Shown piece after piece: positions 1 to 6,950 of a stretch of 23,282 nucleotides of DNA. A program made the position numbers and the translations under genes. Under the pieces are notes generated by a model. It was not told where the DNA came from, made no database searches, and worked only from the letters and a program-made list of their open reading frames with translations. The first letter of the stretch is position 1. Every line of letters starts with the position of its first letter. Origin of the DNA: Sarcodiotheca gaudichaudii (Eukaryota; Rhodophyta; Florideophyceae; Gigartinales; Solieriaceae). The stretch is taken from positions 1-23,282 of the forward strand of contig JAUKVZ010000026.1 of assembly GCA_032355985.1 (NCBI GenBank), written 5' to 3'.

Positions 1-153
1 ACGCATGAGCTGGATGAGGAGACACGTATCCGTGAGCTAACCGCGATAGGCACCTATGCAGGTGACTGTGTTGCACGCTCCATCGCACGGGGGGTCTACG
101 AGGCAGAGAGTTTGGGCGGCATGCCGGGCTATCAGGAATCCGCTGCTGGGTGA
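1..153 (+). CDS. 3' end of a truncated gene, possibly a P1/S58-family peptidase
   Basis: An open frame enters from the left edge and ends at a TGA at 151-153, giving the last 50 residues of a protein. The visible tail is mostly helical, with a stretch reading roughly YAGDCVARSIARGVYEAE followed by a Gly/Pro-rich end (LGGMPGYQE). An alanine/arginine-rich terminal helix followed by a short loop resembles, from memory, the C-terminus of P1 (S58, DmpA/NylC-like) peptidases, but no catalytic residue is in the window, so the family is a guess. A hairpin terminator begins 7 bases after the stop, which supports this being a genuine gene end. The start and most of the protein lie outside the window. 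Confidence 0.55.
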   Translation, partial: THELDEETRIRELTAIGTYAGDCVARSIARGVYEAESLGGMPGYQESAAG

Positions 154-160
154 GACACTA

Positions 161-201
161 AAAAACCCGGCAATCTGAGAAACAGACGCCGGGTTTTTTT
201 T
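161..201. terminator. Bidirectional rho-independent terminator
   Basis: A run of A, then CCCGGC (166-171), a 16-base loop, GCCGGG (188-193) and a run of eight T. The A-run/T-run symmetry lets it serve both the rightward gene ending at 153 and the leftward OmpA-like gene ending at 218. Confidence 0.9.
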
Positions 202-217
202 GAGTGCTTTAAAAGAA

Positions 218-1333
218 TTAGCGCACGTAAATGCGGACTTCATTGGACGAGACGCCAGCACTTGTGGTGGCGGAAAGCTGGACCCGGTCAGGTGGCAGTC
301 CCATGTCACTCATGGACCGGAAAACCCGTTCCGCGTTGGCGCGGCTCTCTGCCTGTGCCAGTTGCACGTTGGCAGCGGTGCCTGCAGCAGGCGAAACCGC
401 CAGGACCGTAAACTCAGCCCCCGGCCGCAGCTCCAGTGCCTGGCTCAATGCGGTGTAGAGGGAACGTTCATATTCAACGCCGGGGCGGTCAAACCGAATG
501 GTCACCAGCGGCGGTGTAGAAGGCAGCTCAGATGCCGCCCGCGGTGCCGCCGCAAGGCTTGGTGAGGAAGGCGAAGAAACCTGGCTCATCGGTAGCCCGC
601 CACCGCCAAAAATCTGTCCGCGCTTGATGGCGCTGGAAAGCGTGTTCAGAGCAGAGCGTTCGTTTGCCAGGTAGGTTGTCTGGCGCGCCGTGTCTTCGCG
701 CAATTCACCGAGCAGACTGTTGATGATGACAATTGTCTGTTTCGTATTGTCCTGCAGCGCTTCGAGCTGCACATGGTCTTCATCGACCGCGCCGGACAGG
801 CCAAACGTCGCCTGGATCGTATCCAGCAGGTAAGTCGCTGTTGAGGCGTTCCCGGCAATCACGGTTGATAGCGCGGTCATGTTGTTAATGTCGCGCGCCA
901 TCTGGTCCAGTTCCGCCTGGGTCTGGTTCCAACGTTCCACAAGCAATGGGTTGCCGGGAGTTGTACCAACCTGCAGCTTCGCTTCAATAGCGGCCTTGCT
1001 GCTGTGATAGGCGTCCGCATGGGCGCGGGTCTGTGCCCGAATGGCGCTCAATTCGCTGCTGCGAACATTCATCTGACCTTGCAGAGCTGCGAGCTCGCCG
1101 CGCAATTGCGCTGTCCGGGCACCGACTTGCGTTCCCGTTGGCTGGCCCGGTGTCACACTGAGCCCGGCTGTGGTTGTCGTGCCAAGACTCGGCGCGGCAC
1201 TGGCACCCGCTTTGCTTTCGTCGCCGGCCACTGTTGGCCAGATCACTTCATCAGCGAAAGAGCAACCACCCAGAGACAGCAACGCGCCAAGCGCGACAAC
1301 ACGAAGCCCGAGAGGAGCGATTTGCTTCGACAT
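218..1333 (-). CDS. OmpA-like outer-membrane lipoprotein
   Basis: A 371-residue predicted lipoprotein. From the ATG at 1333 the N-terminus is a short basic region, a hydrophobic stretch and a lipobox LGGC with the acylated Cys at residue 24. This favours that start over two upstream in-frame ATGs (1363 and 1351), which would lengthen the signal awkwardly. Residues of roughly 80-260 are Ala/Gln/Glu/Arg-rich and helical, likely a coiled-coil periplasmic stalk. The last 100 or so residues resemble an OmpA C-terminal domain, with a helix containing ESRANAERV, then GLPPDRVQL and a terminal beta strand. The Asp of the usual G(H/Y)TD peptidoglycan-binding motif is not visible (the strand reads VLAVSPAAG), while the downstream Arg is kept, so canonical murein binding is uncertain. 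The Shine-Dalgarno signal is weak. It appears monocistronic and ends at the shared terminator. Confidence 0.75.
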   Translation of the reverse strand: MSKQIAPLGLRVVALGALLSLGGCSFADEVIWPTVAGDESKAGASAAPSLGTTTTAGLSVTPGQPTGTQVGARTAQLRGELAALQGQMNVRSSELSAIRAQTRAHADAYHSSKAAIEAKLQVGTTPGNPLLVERWNQTQAELDQMARDINNMTALSTVIAGNASTATYLLDTIQATFGLSGAVDEDHVQLEALQDNTKQTIVIINSLLGELREDTARQTTYLANERSALNTLSSAIKRGQIFGGGGLPMSQVSSPSSPSLAAAPRAASELPSTPPLVTIRFDRPGVEYERSLYTALSQALELRPGAEFTVLAVSPAAGTAANVQLAQAESRANAERVFRSMSDMGLPPDRVQLSATTSAGVSSNEVRIYVR

Positions 1334-1536
1334 ATTTTTTCCAACCCGCATTATTGAATTCAAGCGCCCAAATTAGGCCACACATCCGACTAGCTCTAAA
1401 TCCCAGAGGCAGGTTGGTTTAATAGCAAAACAACCGGCCAGGCAATGAGGGTCCCAGTGAATCGTAGCTGGATGCGCGCAAGAATCGTGGCCCCCTTGCA
1501 GACGCACCGACTTTAACCAATGGGGTATAGCGCTAC

Positions 1537-1559
1537 AAGCGCTTAAACGGGCGCTTTTT
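1537..1559 (+). terminator. Short hairpin with T-run, possible terminator
   Basis: AAGCGC (1537-1542), an 8-base loop, GCGCTT (1551-1556) and further T. The T-run is oriented rightward although no rightward gene precedes it. It lies just past the end of the leftward hydrolase gene, for which the trailing T-run is absent. AGCGCT also occurs at 1529-1534, so an alternative palindromic pairing exists. Function uncertain. Confidence 0.35.
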
Positions 1560-1578
1560 GGCTCATTTTGATTGAAAA

Positions 1579-2472
1579 TCAGGCAAAAACGCGTCCATCG
1601 TCCATTTGCTCTTTCGTCGCTGCAAGCAAGGCACGATTGTCATGTTGCCAGGGATGGAAATCTGCTGCGAAAAAGTGACGCAACGGTCCACCCAGGTCTC
1701 GCAGAATTCCTTGTTTGCCAAACAGCCATTTAAGGCCGCCTGCCCACAGTCGCAGACGCTCAAAATAGGAGTAGCCATTCGCTTTGAGCATATGATTGAT
1801 GTTGAAGCGCGCGTTGCGGACAAACTCCAGCGTGACAAAGAACATGGCCTGCCGTCGCTGGCCGACCGTTCCGCCCACAGCCTGAAGCACGTCAAAGGCA
1901 ACCGCCTTATGTTCGGCTTCCTCAATTGCGTGCCATCGCCACATTGCGGCCATTGGCGCCGCCGCCCCTTTCAGGATGTCCGGTTTTCGCATTGTCGCAT
2001 CCGCCATAATCGCGGTGTAATGCTCGTACCCGACGGTCCCGTAGAGCTGGGCAATTTTCGGCAGGTTCTTGTCAGCCCATTCGATCTTGCTGGAAATACG
2101 CTTTTCCATCACCGCAAGGTCGTAGCCACGCAAGCTGCACAGGCGTTGATTGTAGGCCTGATGTTCGCGGGCATGAATGGCTTCCTGCCCGACAAACCCA
2201 CGAATGTCTTCCTGCAGCTTCGCGTCGGTTATTTCTCCGCGATAGGCGTTGACGGAATCGATGAACGCTTTTTCGCCTAAGGGAAACATGATGGACAAGG
2301 CATTGAAGAAGGCCGTCTTGAAGGGGTCGTTGCTGTGCCAGTCTGTTGCCAGAAGCGCATCGATCTCAAAGTTCATGTTTCTGGGCTGGATGTGAACATC
2401 CCCAGGCGTTCTGCTTTGTCCAGGTGTACTGCTCTGTCCAGGTGTACTGTTTTGTAGAGTCATATCGCTCAT
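1579..2472 (-). CDS. Predicted metal-dependent hydrolase (PF10118 family)
   Basis: About 298 residues from the ATG at 2472. An in-frame TTG at 2523 would add an unlikely Arg/Ala-rich tail, and an ATG at 2463 is an equally possible start because neither has a clear Shine-Dalgarno site. After a low-complexity N-terminus (three TPG units) the protein is all-helical. It carries His/Glu motifs typical of this family: GQEAIHAREH, then YEHYTAIMAD, then WHAIEEAEHKAVAFD. These look like a ferritin-like di-metal site, which is why the family is named a predicted metal-dependent hydrolase. No substrate is established. The arrangement is complete to the C-terminus and the length fits the family (roughly 270-300). 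No obvious operon partner exists; the upstream neighbour is the tRNA region. Confidence 0.8.
   Translation of the reverse strand: MSDMTLQNSTPGQSSTPGQSRTPGDVHIQPRNMNFEIDALLATDWHSNDPFKTAFFNALSIMFPLGEKAFIDSVNAYRGEITDAKLQEDIRGFVGQEAIHAREHQAYNQRLCSLRGYDLAVMEKRISSKIEWADKNLPKIAQLYGTVGYEHYTAIMADATMRKPDILKGAAAPMAAMWRWHAIEEAEHKAVAFDVLQAVGGTVGQRRQAMFFVTLEFVRNARFNINHMLKANGYSYFERLRLWAGGLKWLFGKQGILRDLGGPLRHFFAADFHPWQHDNRALLAATKEQMDDGRVFA
2401..2447. repeat. 18-bp tandem microrepeat inside the hydrolase N-terminus
   Basis: Two near-identical 18-bp units (2412-2429 and 2430-2447, one base different) and a decayed third piece at 2401-2411. On the leftward strand they encode a repeated (S/R)TPGQS-type hexapeptide. 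The unit length is a multiple of three, so copy changes keep frame. Confidence 0.8.
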
Positions 2473-2688
2473 CTCTGTTCGCGTGGCCCCTTGCCGCCGG
2501 GCCCTTTGCCGCCGGGCCGCCAACCGCCAGAAGGGCAGGAGCCGGTCCCATATGCCAAACCATACTGACTATTACATAAGGTCACTTACAATTTCGTCAA
2601 TAGCGCCGGAAAAGCAGCAGAAAACCTGAATAGGCGGAATTCTGCGGAAAATTCGGGAACAGGCTTGCCTTTGCCGAACGGACACCGT

Positions 2689-2811
2689 AATAAGTGGCGC
2701 TCGCGCGGCGGATTTGCCGTGTCGGCAGGCACCGGTAGCTCAGCTGGATAGAGCACCAGACTACGAATCTGGGGGTCGGGAGTTCGAATCTTCCCCGGTG
2801 CGCCACTTATT
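2689..2811. repeat. Perfect 12-bp inverted repeat enclosing tRNA-Arg
   Basis: AATAAGTGGCGC at 2689-2700 is the exact reverse complement of GCGCCACTTATT at 2800-2811. The right arm covers the discriminator base and the encoded CCA of the tRNA plus its trailer; the left arm is 28 bases before the mature 5' end. Confidence 0.85.
2729..2805 (+). tRNA. tRNA-Arg (anticodon ACG)
   Basis: A complete cloverleaf of 77 bases including the encoded CCA. The acceptor stem is GCACCGG (2729-2735) with CCGGTGC (2795-2801), then discriminator G and CCA (2803-2805). The D-arm contains AGCTCAGCTGGATAGAGC. The anticodon stem is CCAGA/TCTGG with loop CTACGAA, giving anticodon ACG, read as ICG after A34 deamination and so decoding CGU/CGC/CGA. 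The T-arm is GGGAG, TTCGAAT, CTTCC. All stems pair apart from one G-U, so the gene looks functional. Confidence 0.97.
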
Positions 2812-2947
2812 TCCTCAGATATCCCGAAAAAAGTCGTCCGCGTTGATCAGTCGCATGCAAAACAGCCCGTTTATGAGCGGACTGTTAACGCAAGTTCCAT
2901 ATGCTGAAACAGGCGGGGGCCAACCGGTAAGATTGAGCTGAAGAACG

Positions 2948-3463
2948 GTGAGTAACAAAAGCGGTGACGCGGTCCAGAATGTAGAGCCAGTTTCGTCTTC
3001 CTCCGGCGCCGGCTTCGGCGTTGTCACTGATTTCAAGGAACTAGATGCAAAGCTCAACACCTTGCACCTGTATTGGCAGTCGAAACGACGCGATGAGTAC
3101 CTGCCGCGTCGCAAGGACATTGATCCGATCGAGATTCCCCGGCTGATGTCGAGCATTGCCATTGTTGATATACTGCGTGACCCTTTCGATTTTCGCTATC
3201 GCCTCGTCGGAACCCTGTTGGTGGACCGAATGGGGGGCGAGCGTACCGGAAAACGGATGCGTGAAATATTTACACCGGAAGCAATTGACGCCACGGCTCG
3301 TCTGATTGAAATGATGACGGCGAAAAAGGTTGCTGTCGCGTGCCGCGGTTCAATGCCCTGGCTGAATAAGGACTACCGGCTTTTTCAGGCAATCATTCTG
3401 CCGCTCGTGAATGAAGCGGATACCGTCGATATGGCGCTCATGGGCCTTCATTTTGAACGCTGA
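2948..3463 (+). CDS. PAS_5-type (PF07310) sensory domain protein
   Basis: A 171-residue soluble protein starting at GTG 2948. The next in-frame ATG is within the domain, and the ribosome site is weak. After a Ser-rich lead of about 25 residues comes the pattern of the PAS_5 family found mainly in Alphaproteobacteria: helix LYWQSKRR(D)EYLPRRKDIDPIEI, then a beta strand (AIVDILRDPFDFRYRLVGT), a GERTGKRMREIF segment, and a strand pair with a conserved aromatic turn (KDYRLFQAIILPL). No kinase, cyclase or GGDEF output is attached, so it is a stand-alone sensor or signal-binding domain. The ligand is unknown. It sits alone between the tRNA and the divergent-end permease. Confidence 0.78.
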   Translation: MSNKSGDAVQNVEPVSSSSGAGFGVVTDFKELDAKLNTLHLYWQSKRRDEYLPRRKDIDPIEIPRLMSSIAIVDILRDPFDFRYRLVGTLLVDRMGGERTGKRMREIFTPEAIDATARLIEMMTAKKVAVACRGSMPWLNKDYRLFQAIILPLVNEADTVDMALMGLHFER

Positions 3464-3502
3464 CAGGGCCTGGCGAAAGCTGCGCGCCGTAACATTGCTT
3501 TC

Positions 3503-4744
3503 TTAAAGCAGCGAAACAATCATCAGCGCGAGAGAGCCGGCAGCGCCGCTTGTTGGCAGAATGATGATCAACCGCCCTTCAACATGGGAAATCCGCCATC
3601 CCGCATCACGAAGCGTCAGCGCGAGGAGGGCAAGGTTCACCAGCGTGAACGTCACGAAGGTGATCCGTGAGGTGGTTTCTGCCAGACCTGCGAGAGGAAA
3701 GAGCAGCGCAAGCAGAAGCACAATGCCGGCGATCAACAGGGTTGCAACCATGGGCGTGTGCGTGCGCGGGTGCACATAGGATAGCAGGGCAGGCAGTTCG
3801 GACTGACGTGACAGGCCGTATAGCACGCGCGATGCCATGATGATCTGGATCAGAATACCGTTCAGTGTCGACAAAGCACCTATGCCAGATAGAAGAACCG
3901 GAGAAAGCACACCAGTGCGCTCGGCAATGAGGGTGATCGGTGCAGCTGACTGTCCCAGCTCTTCCGGCGTGGCCAGCGAGACCGCGACCGTGCTAACCGA
4001 AAAATAAAGGAACATCGTGGCAATCAGGGTGACGGCGATGGCGATAGGAAAAATGCGCTTCGGGTCTTTGACTTCTTCCGCAACATTCACCATGTCCTCA
4101 AATCCGATAAAGGCATAAAACGCAAGCACGGATGCTGATGCGACAAGTCCGAGCGCGTAGAGGTCGAACGTAACGAAGGGCTCGGAAAGGCCACGCAGGA
4201 TGGCGTCTGGGTCTGTCGCAACACCGCCTCCGATGAGCAGAACCAGGCCACCAATTTCGATGAGCGTAAGGATCGCGGCAACGGTCACAGACTCTTTGAT
4301 GCCGATAATAGCAAAGACGGTAAATACAATGATGACGATGATGACCAGCACCTGCGCGGGAATGGCGACAAACTCCTGTAGGTAGCCGACACTGCCGATA
4401 CTGAGCGTGGCAGTGGAAACGATGCCTGCTGAAACCACCAGGAGTCCGACAATCAAGCCAAGCCATTTGAGTTGAAAACCTTCTTCAACATACCGGGCTT
4501 CACCCGCGCTGACAGGAAAACGGGCAACAAGTTTTGCGAAGGAATAGGTGGTCGGCGCGATAAGCAGGGCTGCAAACATAAACGCGTAGGGCGAATGAAT
4601 ACCTGCACGTGCGGAAATTTCTCCGATCAGGACATAGATGCCAGCACCCACCGTAACCCCCAGCCCATAGAGCACCAGCAAGGGGCCGGTCAGTCGTCTG
4701 GCAAGGGCAGGTCTGTGGGGGGCGGTAGTCTCTGCTTTCGTCAA
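3503..4744 (-). CDS. APC-superfamily amino acid/polyamine permease
   Basis: A 413-residue polytopic membrane protein, mainly hydrophobic helices separated by short loops, roughly 12 segments. The first helix (about residues 18-40) has the APC hallmark of glycine-rich unwinding, GVTVGAGIY. The YAFIGFEDMVNVAEEVKDP stretch in the middle matches the conserved TM6/loop region with the FxGFE motif. It would carry amino acids or polyamines across the inner membrane; the substrate is not readable. The start is a TTG (4742-4744) preceded by GAGG, with an in-frame stop just upstream and no usable ATG before TM1, so TTG is essentially forced. Slightly shorter than many APC members (430-480), with a short C-terminus. 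It is divergent from the PpiC gene. Confidence 0.88.
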   Translation of the reverse strand: MTKAETTAPHRPALARRLTGPLLVLYGLGVTVGAGIYVLIGEISARAGIHSPYAFMFAALLIAPTTYSFAKLVARFPVSAGEARYVEEGFQLKWLGLIVGLLVVSAGIVSTATLSIGSVGYLQEFVAIPAQVLVIIVIIVFTVFAIIGIKESVTVAAILTLIEIGGLVLLIGGGVATDPDAILRGLSEPFVTFDLYALGLVASASVLAFYAFIGFEDMVNVAEEVKDPKRIFPIAIAVTLIATMFLYFSVSTVAVSLATPEELGQSAAPITLIAERTGVLSPVLLSGIGALSTLNGILIQIIMASRVLYGLSRQSELPALLSYVHPRTHTPMVATLLIAGIVLLLALLFPLAGLAETTSRITFVTFTLVNLALLALTLRDAGWRISHVEGRLIIILPTSGAAGSLALMIVSLL

Positions 4745-4972
4745 CGTCCAGCCTCAATTGTCATTAACCACTCTGCAAGGGCAGTGATCCTGTGCCAGCT
4801 GATCGGGTCTGTCAAAGAATGACGTTTCAAATTTCCAGCATCTGTGATGCAGGTCAATAAAACCCGGACTGTGCCGTGATTTGCGGCAAAACCCGCTCTG
4901 AAAACAAGACAAATGAGCCAGTTTCTGATAGAAATGATAAGTGTTTCTGGGGTTCTTGACGCGAAGTTTTTC

Positions 4973-5857
4973 ATGAAAAAAATTTTCAATGATCCGCTCA
5001 TCCACTTTGTTGGTTTGGGCTTCCTGCTGTTTGTTCTTTTTGACCTGATCGGGCCAACTCAAAGCCCTGAACTGGACAGGGAGATCCGCGTTGACCAGGA
5101 AACCCTGCTGACATTCATCCAGTATCGCTCGAGAAATTTTGATCGCGACACGGCGCAGGCGCGCTTAGCGTCCCTCGATGCCGCGGCTTTGGATCAGCTC
5201 GTGAAAGAATTTGTGCGCGAAGAGGTGCTCTACCGAGAAGGCCTGTCTTTAGGTCTCGACAGCGATGACTATGTCATTCGCCGCCGCCTGATCCAGAAGG
5301 TTGAGTTTCTTGCTGAGGGCTTTGCCAGTGCATCAGCCAGTTTAAGCGACGACGCGTTGGCAACCTATTTCGAAGAGCACAAGCGGGATTATTACGTCTC
5401 GCCTTCGATCACCTTCACACATGTGTTTTTTGACAGGGCAAAGCATGGGCAAGCGACGGACGTTCTTGCAACAGAGATGCTGGCGCAATTGAATGCAGAT
5501 CAGGTTCCCTTTTCCGGCGCGCCGGGGCGCGGGGACCGGTTTCCTTTTCATCTGAATTACGTGGAGCGCACACCGGAATTTGTCGCCAGCCATTTTGGCC
5601 GTGAGATGGCGGAGGCCGTCCTTGCCTTACCAGTGGAAGATACCTGGAAGGGCGTCTTCACATCCGCTTATGGCGCACATCTGGTTCTGGTGGCGGCCCG
5701 GGTAGAGGGGCGTGATGCGACGCTGGATGAAGTGAGGTCGCGCGTGCGCGACGACGCCATGCGTGACTTGATGACGCGCGATATGGACGCAGCAATTGCA
5801 CGGATTGCCGAGGGATATGAAATTGAGATTGACCTTGGCGATGGGACACGCCCATGA
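4973..5857 (+). CDS. Membrane-anchored PpiC-type peptidyl-prolyl isomerase
   Basis: About 294 residues from the ATG at 4973. In-frame ATGs at 4913 and 4934 are possible, but none has a good Shine-Dalgarno site, and 4973 places the single N-terminal membrane helix (about residues 9-27, HFVGLGFLLFVLFDLIG) at the expected place. The rest is periplasmic: a SurA-like helical region with a VKEFVREEVLYREG motif and RRRLIQKVEFL, then a parvulin/Rotamase_2-like domain from about residue 120 (YYVSPSITFTHVFF to AYGAHLVLV). It would assist folding of exported proteins. The stop overlaps the next start (ATGA), so it is translationally coupled to the HupE-like gene. PpiC proteins of this kind are commonly found next to HupE/UreJ_2 proteins, which supports a joint function. 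Confidence 0.83.
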   Translation: MKKIFNDPLIHFVGLGFLLFVLFDLIGPTQSPELDREIRVDQETLLTFIQYRSRNFDRDTAQARLASLDAAALDQLVKEFVREEVLYREGLSLGLDSDDYVIRRRLIQKVEFLAEGFASASASLSDDALATYFEEHKRDYYVSPSITFTHVFFDRAKHGQATDVLATEMLAQLNADQVPFSGAPGRGDRFPFHLNYVERTPEFVASHFGREMAEAVLALPVEDTWKGVFTSAYGAHLVLVAARVEGRDATLDEVRSRVRDDAMRDLMTRDMDAAIARIAEGYEIEIDLGDGTRP

Positions 5858-6870
5858 GGTTTATTTCACTTTTTGTCGCCGCATTGGTTTTGGTCGGCGC
5901 GTCAGGCCACGTCAGGGCGCATGAGGGGCGGCCGCTTTTCATTGAAATGGAAGAACGTGACAGGGGCGCACTGTTTCTGAAATGGCGTGTGCCTTCAACC
6001 GTTGATCGGGCCAACACACCGCAGATCACGCTGCCCGCACAATGTCTGAAAGTACAAATGCCCCAGACGGCACAACAGGTGATTGCTGATGGTGGGCAGG
6101 GACTGTTTGATTGTTCAGCCCTGACCTCTGCGTTGGAGCTGACGCTTAATTACCCTTATGGGAACCCTTCCGTGTCGACGCTGGCGCGGTTGATCCGTGC
6201 CAATGGAGAAGTGCAGATTGTTCGCGCCGGTCCGGGCGAGTCTGTCATTGAAATGCCTTCGGCAGAAACGGCCGGGAGCGTTTCATCGGAATATCTGGTG
6301 CTCGGCATTGAACATATTCTGACCGGTTATGATCATCTGCTTTTTGTAGCCTGTCTGCTTATGCTGGCCGGGACATTTCGCCGTGTTCTGATCGTTGTTA
6401 CAGGTTTTACGCTGGCTCATTCGGTGACACTGGCATTGGCGGCACTCGAGCTGGTTGCCTTGCCCATCCAGCCGTTGGAAGCTGCGATTGCCTTGTCCAT
6501 CGTATTTGTCGCTGCGGAGCTTGTGAGACCAAAACGCGATACACTGACCTGGCGCCATCCGGTTGTTGTGTCCGGTGGATTTGGCCTGCTCCACGGGTTT
6601 GGCTTTGCGGCGGTGTTGGGAGAGATCGGCTTGCCGCAAACAGAAGTACCGCTGGCGCTCCTGTTCTTCAACATTGGTGTGGAAGTAGGTCAGGTCAGTT
6701 TTATCGCGGTTCTGATCGGCATTTTTGCGCTGGCATCCCGGTTGCAGGCGACATGGACCAGTCAGGAGAAGGCGTTTGAGATTGCTGATTGGATGAAGCC
6801 CGTCGGGTACGCCGTCGGAACACTTGCCTGTTTTTGGACGTTTGAGAGGGTCGCCGCCTTCATCGGGTGA
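5854..6870 (+). CDS. HupE/UreJ-family (PF13795-like) membrane protein
   Basis: A 338-residue protein with a cleavable signal peptide (likely cut near residue 22, HVRA-HEG), a periplasmic domain of about 120 residues with two Cys (64 and 87), and a C-terminal half of roughly seven membrane helices. The membrane part has the family's histidine/aspartate signatures: GIEHILTGYDHLLF (H154, D160, H161), FTLAHSVTLALA (H189) and GLLHGFGFA (H247). Related HupE/UreJ proteins are nickel/cobalt permeases, and this two-domain subfamily is annotated by similarity only. The start overlaps the PpiC stop by 4 bases. It is followed by a strong bidirectional terminator and, convergently, the DUF3604 gene. The exact metal, if any, is inference. 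Confidence 0.87.
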   Translation: MRFISLFVAALVLVGASGHVRAHEGRPLFIEMEERDRGALFLKWRVPSTVDRANTPQITLPAQCLKVQMPQTAQQVIADGGQGLFDCSALTSALELTLNYPYGNPSVSTLARLIRANGEVQIVRAGPGESVIEMPSAETAGSVSSEYLVLGIEHILTGYDHLLFVACLLMLAGTFRRVLIVVTGFTLAHSVTLALAALELVALPIQPLEAAIALSIVFVAAELVRPKRDTLTWRHPVVVSGGFGLLHGFGFAAVLGEIGLPQTEVPLALLFFNIGVEVGQVSFIAVLIGIFALASRLQATWTSQEKAFEIADWMKPVGYAVGTLACFWTFERVAAFIG

Positions 6871-6894
6871 AAGCGGCCGTGGAAAAGCCCATAC

Positions 6895-6928
6895 AAAAAG
6901 GGGCGGCCCCTGAAGGCCACCCCCTTTT
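6895..6928. terminator. Bidirectional rho-independent terminator
   Basis: AAAAAGGGG-C-GGCC (6895-6908) pairs with GGCC-A-CCCCCTTTT (6915-6928), with one central mismatch and a 6-base loop. The A-run on one side and T-run on the other serve the HupE-like gene (ends 6870) and the DUF3604 gene (ends 6951). Confidence 0.92.
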
Positions 6929-6950
6929 CCCTCCCTCGATGAGGTAAGCC

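Noticed and set aside
2729-2805. tRNA as an integration hotspot with an attached genomic island.
   Set aside because: No integrase, direct repeat of the tRNA 3' end, or mobile gene is seen in the neighbourhood; only the inverted repeat was noted.
2597-2941. Short frames on both strands across the tRNA, reading MAHRGRFELPTPRF on one strand and APVAQLDRAPDYESGG on the other.
   Set aside because: These are the well-known spurious proteins produced by translating tRNA-Arg genes; the region is a tRNA.
4741-5062. Leftward frames in the gap before the PpiC gene.
   Set aside because: No coding character or family similarity, and they overlap real genes and the divergent promoter region.
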